Part shown: positions 47,225 through 57,488 of the stretch, one piece after another | How positions within the stretch are numbered: the first letter of the stretch is position 1 | Layout: each line of letters begins with the position of its first letter | Assembly (NCBI GenBank): GCA_001414485.1 | Contig: LLEY01000015.1 | Coordinates: 124,001-188,000 of the forward strand | Source of the DNA: Calycina herbarum | Taxonomy: Eukaryota > Ascomycota > Leotiomycetes > Helotiales > Pezizellaceae | Direction of reading: 5' to 3' | Length of the DNA: 64,000 bases | The notes under the pieces: model-generated | What the model was told of the DNA's origin: nothing | Database searches by the model: none | Seen by the model: the letters and a program-made list of their open reading frames with translations, nothing else | Position numbers and translations under genes: made by a program

Positions 47225-48531
47225 TTACATCTCTCTTGGAGTAGTGGAAAGGCTGTAAGCCTTATGTACCTGTATCCCACCATGATTCGAAGCGCCCCTC
47301 TCCAAGTCATCCTGCGAAACTGCCGCCGAATCCCTCTCCTGAAAACTCTCAGTATGGTAGCATGACACCAAATCCTTCTGGTCATTTCCATCACTGAGGC
47401 GAGGCATTTCGATCCCATTTTGTTTCCTCGAGTTATTACCAGCCCCTTCGCTATGGGAATGATTTGCCTTCCCTGAGTTGCCTTGAGACGACTTCCCCGA
47501 GCCATAGTATTGGAATCTTGTGCGAAGGGATCGGTTGATTCGTCCAAAAGCTGGACCGAGGAGGCTTCGAAGTGAGGGTAGACAGGCGGCGATGAGGTAC
47601 ATTCCTGATTCCATGACGACCCAGGTCATGTTGTCGACTCCATACCAGGTGATGTCTACGAAGACATCCGTGACGAAGAATATTTGGAAGCGGAGAATTG
47701 AGGTGATGAGACCCCTAGAATCAATCAGATCCAGTTGGGAAAAAAATAGGGGAAGGAGGTACTTACACACTGAATGTGAGAAAGGTAATCGTTAGACCGA
47801 TCTTTTGATTTCGAGATGTATTTAACCTCCAAACGACGGGCAGGGGAAGTATGAGCATTGCCACATCTGTAATTATATCTGCAATCATTAGTCGAATTCT
47901 AAGGAAACGACCGTTATCGAACAAGATGGCAGATGCTTACTAGGAAACCCAACCCAAGCATAAGCTTTGACAGAGTCCCCACAATGACCGGGTATCGACT
48001 TATCCCATGTATAGCGAAAAGGCCTGCAAAGAGAAAACAGAACGATCCAAGCCGTGATACATGATATAATGATAATACTCCCAATCGCATAAGTGACTAT
48101 TCGGAATAATCGTTTTTCGAAAACTCGAAGATATAGGCATAACACGGAGAGCTTCGGAAAGGCGACCGCAGGCGCATACATAAAAGATACGAAAACCATA
48201 GTTTTGAACCAGATTTGGATCTCCTTCGCCGATGCTAATATGACATGTCCGGTTCCCGTGGTTTTAAGTTCCCCTATATTTCTCAGTAAATTTTGCGCCT
48301 GGGAAGCTTCTCATACTCACAGAAGCATAATCCCGGATGAAGTATACAAAATATGAAGGACGGTATCATGAGATAGGTATCCCAACTATTGGCAGTTTTG
48401 CTTCGGATCCGCGAAGTGAAGAAAAGACCGACAAAGGTAACTTCAAGGATAAGAAATGCTATGCCGACATTGAGTAATTGTCGACTGCGATCCTCGGCAA
48501 GGTATTCTGGCGTATATTTTGAAATTGACAT
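47225..48531 (-). CDS. integral membrane protein, fungal rhodopsin/Pth11-like family
   Basis: Exons 48531-48321, 48273-47941, 47878-47767 and 47714-47225, 381 aa. The start is ATG 48531 (MSISKYTPEYLAEDRSRQ). Seven hydrophobic segments are seen, among them VGIAFLILEVTFVGLFF, TMVFVSFMYAPAVAFPKLSV, IGSIIIISCITAWIVLFSLC and ITDVAMLILPLPVVWRLN. FTDVFVDITWYGV-type loops and the DLLILPLP-like segment are typical of the fungal SAT4/Pth11-like rhodopsin-domain family. The C-terminal tail (about 110 residues, Ser/Asn/Gln-rich) is cytosolic. Such proteins are suspected receptors at the plasma membrane; the ligand is unknown. No CFEM domain precedes it. Confidence 0.82.
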
Positions 48532-50632
48532 GATTTCCAAAGCCTCTTCTCCTCGGCAACTCCACGCAAGAGGTTTCAAAATCTCTCCAAAGTATGGAGA
48601 AACAAAACTTTTCAAAAAAGAAGGCTTACGGGTGAGATGGCGTCTGCAGAGAGGTGGTGGCTGGCTTATATCAGATGATTTGGTGTGTGTAACCCATCTA
48701 ATTCGTAAAGTAAATGCCAATCAACCAAGACGCGGCGCAGAAAACGCATGGAATATGCCGTTTCGATTCACATGGCAGCTCTATTAAATTTCAACAATAT
48801 ATGGTGCAGATTCGGTTAGAATGCTCATATAGTACCAAAGTCTTCAAGCCATACTCATCAACTTTGCCCTTTCAGAAGATCGCGAAGGATGAGAGTGAGA
48901 TTCCAAGTACAAATGTACGTAGGCTGATAGACTTGTTGTACCTGTGTTATCGCTTGAAACGGTTGACAGAAAAGAGCTTGAGATCTTCAGCTCAACTTCG
49001 AAGCCACCCTTGCCATAAGCTGACCACCCTTCGCGTATTTTAATTGGCTATCACACAAAGCCTTATCCAAAAAATCATGAGCGTCCAATATATTTTGACT
49101 TTGGGGTTACACGACTTCATGTATTCCACCTGGCATTTATCCGCAATTCCCAACGTCGATTCCAACTGGACAAATTTTGGGGAGGCTGAACTTCTCCGCA
49201 ACCACACAGTCGTATCGTACTACGCCTTCCATCACTAATGGCTTGGGAGGACGGGACTCCGGCATCTCAAAATAGGAAACCATCTTCTGTTTTCTGCGCA
49301 AATCAGTTAATATAATCTGCACGGCCCCCGCTTATGGACGACGAGTGGAAAGCAAACATATGCATCGTGAGAACCAGTAGGATTCGAAAGAGCCGAATCG
49401 CACAGAATCTCATATTGCGTAATCGGTCATGATCCGGTTGAAGATACTACTAGACTCTTCTTTCGATCGATCGCCCCTTACTCTCCGTGCTGCTGATATT
49501 AGGGGATACGTGTACCAAGCGAAACGATGAAAGAGCCTCGTGGAATTCAACAAGGCACTTCCCTCGTCCACGTGGCTATCTGGTTGCGCAATAATGCACA
49601 AAACACAATAAACAATTTTAACAGAAAGGTAAAATGATAAGCTTCAAACCTCACTTGGGGTAGCAGAATTGGTTGGTGTCAATCATTGTATGACCAATCT
49701 GGGTAGAATGGGTGACTAGAGTCTTGATTCTCCCAATTTGTTTTGCACAGTGGAAGGAATACCCCTCATAGCGTGTTCAGCATACCTTCTCGCGCCTGCT
49801 TGCTTCAGTTTCACAAGCTGCGATCTCCCAGCTGAGCACTTTCGCGAAGGGGCTCCCGGTGGACAGAAAAGTTGGCACCACAATTTAGCGATCCTGCTAA
49901 CCTCGCAACGTATAAATTAACAACAACTAATCGTAAAAGTATAACAAAAAATAGGAGTAGATGCGCAAGATGCAAATTTAGTCGGAACCTGAGTGTTGGA
50001 AGTTTGTATCTTATTTGCGTCGAGTTAAGTAATGCTGCCACTTATTCTGTCCACCGGGAGGGGGGTAAAAGGCAGCGAGCGAGAAGCTGAATCGGGAACC
50101 TGGGCCCTCGCTCATTAGATATCTTTTAATTATTCTTGATATATCAATCCGCTCAATGAAGGTGTGTCTTGTGATTCCGTGGTTGGTGAGGGTGGGAGCT
50201 TCGCCGTGGGGGGAGAGAAGAGAATCGGATCCGCACAAAATGTCAGCTGTCCTCCAACCACAATCTCCAACATGATCGATACAAAATGAGGCTTACAGAT
50301 AGAGATGTCAGTGGTGCGAAAATTGGGCGATTGCAAAAATGTAGAAGAGTTGAGAGTGGGTGGACGTTGGGTTCTCTGTTGGTGGTGCACATTTCAGTAC
50401 GCAACACCCAGCTATTCGTGTACGGACCCCTTCTATTGGATGTCCCTATGTAAAAAGCAAACAATTCCAACTAGGCTAGTCTCCTTGTGATACCGATTTC
50501 ACGTCTTCATTTCTACTCAGGTAATTCCCGTTTCTTTACTTTAAGTTTGCATTTATCTCCTTCAACTCCAAGAGCCGCAGACAAATCGAGTTCTTCAAAA
50601 TATCTCCATCAACTGCACCTCGAATCCCGACC
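48532..50632. other. intergenic region with MITE copy 2
   Basis: 2.1 kb between divergent genes. It contains the MITE 49853-50060. The rest shows short ORFs without domains. Confidence 0.5.
49853..50060 (-). mobile_element. MITE copy 2 (208 bp, inverted relative to copy 1)
   Basis: Terminal inverted repeats: left CTCCCGGTGGACAGAAAAGT, right end GACAGAATAAGTGGCAGCA when read inward on the minus strand, with CTCCCGGTG at the tip. The flanks are G runs (AGGGG before, GGGGG after), near the CCCCT target of copy 1 on the other strand. Interior motifs ATTAGTTGTTGTT and ACGTTGCGA are shared with copy 1 on the minus strand. Confidence 0.72.
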
Positions 50633-51658
50633 ATGGCCGCACCCCTGACACACCGCGCATGGCAGTTCGTAAACACTAAAACCCCGCTCGAAGCCAACAT
50701 CCAAATCAATTCAACCGCACCAATCCCAACCCCGAAACGAAATCAACATTTAGTGCAAGTCATCGCGGCAGCACTAAACCCCATCGACTATAAACCCGCC
50801 GAGATCCTCCTCCTCAGCTACCTAGCTATCAGAAAACCCGCTACTCCGTGCAACGATGTATCTGGACGCATCATCATACCAGCCGCAGATTCAGGCTTCA
50901 AAACGGGTCAGCTCGTCTGCGGAACTGTGGGGGACAATCCTTTGGCTGGTGGTGCCTTAGCAGAGTTTGCGCTTGCAGAAGCAGAGCAGGGCTCGCTCAC
51001 AGCTGTTCCAGAGGGGGTCGATATGGTTGATGCGGCGACTTTAGGGGTTGCGGGATTGACGGCATATCAATCCATCGTTCCAAATGTCAAGAAAGGCGAC
51101 AAGATCTTCATAAATGGTGGTTCTGGGGGCTGTGGGGTGTTGGGCCTACAAATCGCAAAGATTCTCGGCTGTCATGTAACGACTTCTTGTTCCACAAAGA
51201 ATATCGAGCTGTGCAAAAGTTTGGGGGCGGACAAGGTGATTGATTACAGAGAACAGCATTTGCTGGGGTGCCTCATTGCTAGTGGTGGTTTTGATCTCGT
51301 GGTCGACAACGTTGCAAATGACTCAAATCTCTATTACCGTTGTCACGAATACACAACGCCAACGGCCGTTTTCATCAAGGTTGGGGGTATGTATTATTTG
51401 GATATGATGACAATGTTATTGTGGCCTAGCTTCCTAGGCGGTGGAAAGAGAAAGCTGTTGCCCTTTCTCACAAAGACAAGCCAGGATGAGTTGGCCCAGG
51501 TGGTTGCGTGGATGAAGGAGGGGAAGCTCAAAGCTGTGATTGATGAGAAATTCGCTTTTGAGGATGCCCCGCAAGCGTTCTTGAAGCTGAAAACTGGAAG
51601 AGCAAAGGGAAAGATTGTTGTTGATGTCGCCTCTGGAGCCTACAAGCAAGTGCAATGA
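50633..51658 (+). CDS. MDR-family oxidoreductase (quinone/enoyl reductase type)
   Basis: Single exon, 341 aa. N-terminal GroES-like domain (HLVQVIAAALNPIDYKPAE), then a Rossmann domain with the nucleotide-binding loop INGGSGGCGVLGLQIAKILG at about 164-183 and SLGADKVIDY. It lacks the catalytic zinc ligands of true alcohol dehydrogenases, so it is more like NADPH quinone oxidoreductases or stand-alone enoyl reductases. It is cytosolic. Substrate unknown. The adjacent MFS gene is in the same orientation, 620 bp downstream, but nothing indicates a biosynthetic cluster. Confidence 0.88.
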   Translation: MAAPLTHRAWQFVNTKTPLEANIQINSTAPIPTPKRNQHLVQVIAAALNPIDYKPAEILLLSYLAIRKPATPCNDVSGRIIIPAADSGFKTGQLVCGTVGDNPLAGGALAEFALAEAEQGSLTAVPEGVDMVDAATLGVAGLTAYQSIVPNVKKGDKIFINGGSGGCGVLGLQIAKILGCHVTTSCSTKNIELCKSLGADKVIDYREQHLLGCLIASGGFDLVVDNVANDSNLYYRCHEYTTPTAVFIKVGGMYYLDMMTMLLWPSFLGGGKRKLLPFLTKTSQDELAQVVAWMKEGKLKAVIDEKFAFEDAPQAFLKLKTGRAKGKIVVDVASGAYKQVQ

Positions 51659-52276
51659 GGTGCGTAAAGGAGGGGTTGTTAGTCCAGGTGATGATGGCCC
51701 TTGCAACGGATGTTCGGCTCCAAATGGGTCAAACAAACCCTCTTTCATTCTTTCCAAGAATCGTCTGGTTCGATTTTTTATCTAAATACACTAATCTTTG
51801 CCAAGAGTGTGTTCGAGTCTGGATTCTTCAATTCAGCTGGATATCAGCTGGGGATGAACCTGCTGGGACTTATAAATACTATCTCTTCATCGCTACTTCC
51901 TTCATTGTCTATAATCTCAATTTCCCATCATTCCTTCCTCTTTTGGCCACCAAACTCAACTTTCAGCGACTTCAACCTTTGAAACACTTTTTCTATAGAT
52001 ACACCATCTCTGGCACCACAACTTCTTTTTTTCTATGCAACATCCTCCAACCTCACAACTACTCCACCATCTTAGCCCTCTTATATCTCCTCTCCAACCT
52101 CAAAACTAGTTCACCATCTTAAGGCTTCTCTCTCTCTTCTTTCTCTTCACATCCTCCAACCTCGCATCCTCCAACCTCGCATCCTCCAACCTCACATCCT
52201 CCAACCTCACATCCTCCAACCTCACATCCTCCAACCTCACATCATCCAACCTCACAATTACTTCACCATCTTATCA
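51659..52276. promoter_or_regulatory. leader/promoter of MFS transporter 1 with minisatellite
   Basis: About 620 bp, strongly pyrimidine-rich from 51900 onward, ending in the 15-bp minisatellite 52150-52254 just before the start codon. An open frame here (51655-52122) is low complexity and not supported. Confidence 0.5.
52150..52254 (+). repeat. 15-bp minisatellite (7 units)
   Basis: Seven head-to-tail units of CATCCTCCAACCTCR, differing only at the last base and one site in the last unit. The array ends 22 bp before the MFS transporter ATG, so it is probably transcribed as 5' leader. Confidence 0.85.
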
Positions 52277-54351
52277 ATGATGAACAAAGTAGACACCCAA
52301 AACGTGGTCGTAAGCCACCATGAGAGCACTGAGAGCACGCGGAGCCCACCTCTCACCTCTCAACCCATCTCAAGTTCCATACCACCAACCAACATCATCG
52401 AACGGATTTTCAAACCCACAAAATACACCGCAAGATACCCACAATGGATGGTGGGAAGGCGCATCCTATGGACAACCTGTTTCTTATGCTCCTTGGGAGA
52501 TGCATTATTTGGTTACGACCAAGGTATTATGGCTGGATTGCTAGTCAATCCAACCTTCATTCAGAGATTTTATGGCGCTTATGGGGCTTCCGGAGGGAAT
52601 CCGGAAAATGTCAACCCTTCGCTAATTGGTGAGTTTTCACTTTTGTCTTGTGGATTGAAGCTGAAGCTGATTTATAACAGGTATAACTGTGTCATGTCTT
52701 CAGCTTTCGGCTGCTATCGGAGCTCTTCTCGCGGGATATCTGGGTGATATCATTGGAAGGAAGAAGTGTGTCACGCTTGGTGGTTTGATATATCTCATCA
52801 CGGGTTTTGTCCAGGCATTTGCTCCTAATCTGGCATGTTTCATTGCTGGAAGGACAATTCAAGGTCTGGGTGTTGGAATCTTGTCTATGACTGGTATGCA
52901 ACTTTTCCCTGTCTTCTCCTTTTTGAGCTCCTATTCCTAGTGGTCAGGAGCAAGTTTTACCCTTTCTCACTACTCTCGGCTCCTAAGTCAAACTAGAAAA
53001 CAGTATGCTAATTTGTTGCAGTGCCTATCATCCAGACTGAGATTGCCGCTCCTCACTCGGTAAGTTCACTCAAGTCATCTCACCTTCAACGCTGTGCTAA
53101 CTTTTGTTGTAGCGTGGGTTGATGGTAGGTATTGAATACACCTTCCTAATCGGTGGCTACATGACTTCCTGTTGGGTTGATTATGGGTTCAGCTTCCAGG
53201 TCCCTCACAACATCTCCTGGCGAGGACCCTTCTTCGTTCAAGTGTTCATGGCCTCCATCATGACCATCAACTCCCTCTTTATTGTCGAAAGCCCTCGCTG
53301 GCTCGCCAAAAACAGATTCCCCAAAGAGGTACGTGAGATTCTCGGAGTATATTTCCCTATTCTAGTCGTTTCGGGAGTCAGGTCCTTACTCCCGAGACAT
53401 ACTTGAAAACTCTTGAACATTTCTCAAAGAAATAAACTGACTCCGAGATCCTCATATAGGCCCTCCAAACCCTCGCGGACCTGCACTCTAACGGCGACAT
53501 CAAAGATTCCAAAGTCCTAAAAGTATTCACAGAACTCCAAAAGGCCGTGAATCTCGAAGCAGACAAGGGGAACGCTACGTGGTACGAAATGTTCACGACA
53601 TATCGAAAGCAAACATTCGTGGGAGTCACAGCCCAGATGTTCGCCCAATTAAACGGCATAAACGTAATTTCCTTCTACCTCCCCTCCTCACTCTCCTCCG
53701 CCGGCTTTTCTGCACAACAAGCCCTGCTTTTCACAGCCGCAAATGCAGTCATCTATACCACATCCACGGTCCCAACCTGGTGGCTAGCGGATCGATGGGG
53801 AAGACGTCCATTATTGATGTCTGGGGGGGGTTGCATGGCTGTTGCTCTCGGCATCATGTGTGTTTTCAAAGAAGTACCGGGGTTGAGTGTTGTAATGAGG
53901 GCGAATGGGATGTTTGCCTTTGTGGTGCTTTATAATGCGTTGTATGGTGCTACTTGGGGCCCGATTCCTTGGTTGCTTCCTGCGGAGATCTTTCCGTTGA
54001 GGGCGAGGAGTAAGGGGATGGCTTTGTCTACTTTTTCGAATTGGTATGTTCCCCTTCTTTGCCCTCTCCTTTAAAGAGCATGTGCTGATTTGAAATAGGA
54101 CGTTCAATTTCATCATCGGCATGTCATCCCCCGCTGCTTTCGCACGGCTCCATGGATATTACTATAACCTCATTTCTGGATTATGCCTCATCTCTGTTGT
54201 CTTGGTGAAATTTTATTTTCCGGAAACTCGTGATTGTACCTTGGAAGGGGTGGCAAATAAGTTTCAGGATAAAACAGTTTTGGAGGAAGATGAAAAGGTT
54301 GCCGCCTCCACACAGTTGTCGAAAAAGGCTGATGTGGGCCCTGAAGCTTGA
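52277..54351 (+). CDS. MFS sugar porter 1
   Basis: Six exons: 52277-52628, 52681-52893, 53022-53059, 53113-53328, 53460-54043 and 54099-54351 (551 aa, frame closes). Sugar porter signatures: GDALFGYDQGIMAG, GYLGDIIGRKKCVTLGG, ESPRW, DRWGRRPLLMSGGG, PWLLPAEIFPLRARSKGMAL and PETRDCTLEGV. Twelve membrane spans are expected in the plasma membrane. The long hydrophilic N-terminus (about 60 residues) precedes the first span. The 128-nt second intron is introner-like copy C. The 131-nt fourth intron is unusually rich in inverted repeats. Substrate (hexose, quinate or other) cannot be told. Confidence 0.92.
52894..53021 (+). mobile_element. introner-like element, copy C (128 nt)
   Basis: A complete intron of MFS transporter 1 (phase 1; ACT G joined to TG CCT). 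It begins GTATGCAACTTTTCCC and ends TATGCTAATTTGTTGCAG. The last 15 bases equal copy A, and the central GGAGCAAGTT block matches copy B. TGCAAC/GTTGCA complementary ends are present. The downstream exon begins TG, as for the other two copies. Confidence 0.82.
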
Positions 54352-55770
54352 GGTCTGGAGAGGTGTACTGGGCTTGTATTATATTGATGTGGAGTTTGGG
54401 AGTTTTGGGTGGATGCATATATGGCTTTTCTGTATTATACTTTGAGTGTGGCGAGATTAGCGATTTGCGAGTCACCTGAAGGAGATTTGTAGCATTGTAG
54501 TCTCGTGTTCATGCTTAATCTAGATGATTCCTGAGTTGAACCTCGCGAGAGCTAGATCACACGTAAATTTGTGGAATCGGATGTTATCACCAAAAGAAAT
54601 GTCTTCTCCTGACTTCTCCTGGCACCAAGCCAAAGGAACTTCTGCTCTCCAAATTTTGTCATTCTTCTCCTGCCTCTTGGAATATTGTGAAGTGTTAGTA
54701 CCATTTTCTTCTCTTATGTTACTTTGATCTCATTGCAATTAGGGATAGAAAATCGAGAGTAGTTGTTGGATAGACAGTAAGAGGCATACTTTATTGTTGT
54801 GTAATCTTTGGTACTTGAGATGTTTGGAATATATGGTGTTACTGGGGTTGGAAGGAATGAATTGATATTTGGTAAGTAGTTTGGCGGGATGGCCATGGAA
54901 AGTGGGAAACTCTCAGGTCCTTGATACGGAAATTGTTTACGTATTCAATGTTGGCGGATACTTGTCCATTTAAAAGAGCCTCCAAGGTCAAAGGAAATTT
55001 TGTGGTGGAGGTTTGGGGTTACTGCTAAAATTATGTTCGTCGTATGAAGCTTTAGTTTTTTAGGATGCGTTAGTAGAGTGAGACAAGTGAATACGTTGAC
55101 AAGTGTTACGATGATTTGGATTTGCTTATTCTCTTTGTTATACATATAGTTAGTTTGATCAATTAAAATATGTTACCCTTGAAAGAAAATTAAAAACAGT
55201 GAACAAAGTTACAATAATTAGAAATAGACGTTATTCTAGAGTGGCTTTGCAGTACCTTCCTAAAACTAACTACCATACCCAGGATACCCTGAAGAAACAA
55301 AAGAGCTTTTCAGTTTCATCGCAAGTCATGTCTCTCTGTAGACAATTATGCTGAAGTGAAGGGAATTGGCAACTTATTATTCATCTCCACGGACCTTTAA
55401 ATTACAAGGAAACCAAGCCGCCAAAATTGCACTTTAGTGTTCCTGTCACCATACAAACCAAACAAGTACGAAGCCAAGATAGTTAACGTTTCAAAATATG
55501 TGCATTTCATCTATCCATATGAACATCCGAGTGTTCTAAAAGGTTGGTCCCAAGTTCCAGCAGAGCAATTCCATCAAGATAAAGATCTCCCAGAAAATAG
55601 CCACCTAGAATCAAAAAGTAGCTTTCCATCATTCCAGCAATGAAAGTTCCCCTCCAAATGGGGCAAACGCCGTATCAATCTACCTCTAAGATTTGCGCCC
55701 GAAAATTCGAATCCTGAAAACTCCCCCCAAAGAAATTAAATGAGGACCTTCCCAAAAAGGGAAATGGCCT
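54352..55770. other. intergenic region between convergent genes
   Basis: 1.4 kb, AT-rich, no supportable gene, repeat or RNA. Confidence 0.5.
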
Positions 55771-57488
55771 TTAAACACCATTGCATGTGCCCCAGTTGAT
55801 GTTCTGTGGGTTGCTTGGGATGACACCTTGTGCTACCGCATCTAGATTCAACTATTAGTACCCAGGAAGAATAAGTCTCAAAGTATTCAAAAGATTACTC
55901 ACCCTGATAACCCCATCGATAATCACCCAGCTGAGTCTTCCAACTCCAAAAGATCCAACCATTCGTATCCCGCTCATAAGCAATGATTTGAGCGGCAAAC
56001 CACTGAGCATAGAATCCCTTATTCCCATCAGGATGCCAGTCTCCATTCCATTGTACGGCGTCGGGGACCGAAAGACTAAACTCTCCTACTATAGTAGGCC
56101 AGTTACTGGTCGCTTCATTAGCACCACTGATGAATGTGGTATGGTAGGTTAGTATATATATAGATATGAATAGCTAGAACTACCCATGTGAAAAGGAAGT
56201 ATAAGGATACGAGGGGGACGAACCTGAGGCGGTTGTTGTGGCATGCATCACGGACGTAGGCATTTTTGTCGACCGGGACAGAAGAATCCCATTTAGTATA
56301 CCTAGATAGTTAAGCAATTGAATTGGAGATGGGGCTTGATGGGTTTACCGATGGTCGTCGTATGCCATGAACCAATCGTTTGGAAGGTGAGAATGAGGGT
56401 CACCAGATCCCCAGAGCGTATTCTGAAAATTATAAATGTCAACATCCTCTTTCATATCGCGACTTAAACAAGACGTACCATGGCTTGAATGTGGAGAAGG
56501 TTGTTTTGCGTAATCCCTAGTGTGGCTTCTCGGCGTCTAACTTCCGCATAGGCATTAGGATAGTAATTGTCCAGCAAACCAGGGACTGCCCCCGCATTCT
56601 GGACTGGCTCATTCACTACTTCGATCATTCCAACATTTCTCCAAGCCCCTCTCGTGTGAACAACTTCCGAAAGCCATCCAACAAATTCAATGGCGCGGTC
56701 ATATTGGTATCCCTGATAGAAGCCGGCGGTAGGTGCCATCTATTCAATTTCAGCTTTGAAATTTAATAATAAGAGTTTGATTACTCACCTGGCCCGTGAA
56801 TGGTTGTCTGGGTTGCTGTGCACCAGGAGCTCCATGGACGTCAAGGATAATATACATTCCAGCATCGCTTGCCCATCCAACCAGTCGCTCCAGGTATGGA
56901 AAAGCACCTTGGGGCCAGTGTTCGCTATCTGCATAGACAAGTGGTTCAAGAAGCCAGTAACCAAGGGGAATTCGGATGGTATTTAAGCCATAGCTGACCA
57001 TTTGAGCAATATCACCTTGAGTGATCCACGAGTTCCAGTGGTTTACGAAAGCCTATATCACAGAATAGGAGTCAGCTTTGCTTCTTAATTGAATATGGAT
57101 AGAGTAATTTCAGATTGTTCTTGGGGAGATTCAAAATAACATAAGATGCGGAAAGTAATGAAACAAGAAGTTGACTTACTTGATTTGCTTGACCTTGTCC
57201 GAGGCCCATGACACAGTCAAACTCGGAGGCGTACGCACCACAGCCCATCGCATTCCATTCTGGTGTAGCCATCCATGGTTCAAAGACGAAGAGAGAACCT
57301 AGATTGACACCGCGAATCTTGGGAGTACCTGGAAGCCAACGCTTGGTGCTATTGCCGCTTGTTTCAGAGTGGTTGAATAGATTGGTGCCACCAACCGAGT
57401 ATATTTCTTGGTGCTCTCCAGGCATCCAAGCATGAACTTGGAATGCAAAGAGAGCCAAGAAAAGAATCAGGTAGGTCTTGAGAGACAT
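55771..57488 (-). CDS. endo-beta-1,6-glucanase, GH5 family
   Basis: Seven exons: 57488-57180, 57052-56789, 56739-56479, 56422-56349, 56301-56224, 56126-55903 and 55841-55771 (426 aa, frame closes). The signal peptide is [20 protein letters not shown]5 motifs: [64 protein letters not shown] (acid/base Glu about 235), [10 protein letters not shown] (nucleophile Glu about 344) and [18 protein letters not shown]. This pattern is that of fungal glucan endo-1,6-beta-glucosidase B. It is secreted and should cut beta-1,6-glucan of fungal walls. The first intron is 127 nt but is not related to the introner-like family. Confidence 0.92.

Noticed and set aside
50633..54351. MDR reductase plus MFS porter as part of a secondary-metabolite cluster
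   Set aside because: No polyketide, peptide or terpene synthase nearby, and the porter is of sugar type, not a drug exporter.
57053..57179. 127-nt first intron of the endo-1,6-glucanase as another introner copy
   Set aside because: Length is similar, but it starts GTAAGTCAAC, ends GTGATATAG and shares no internal block with copies A-C.
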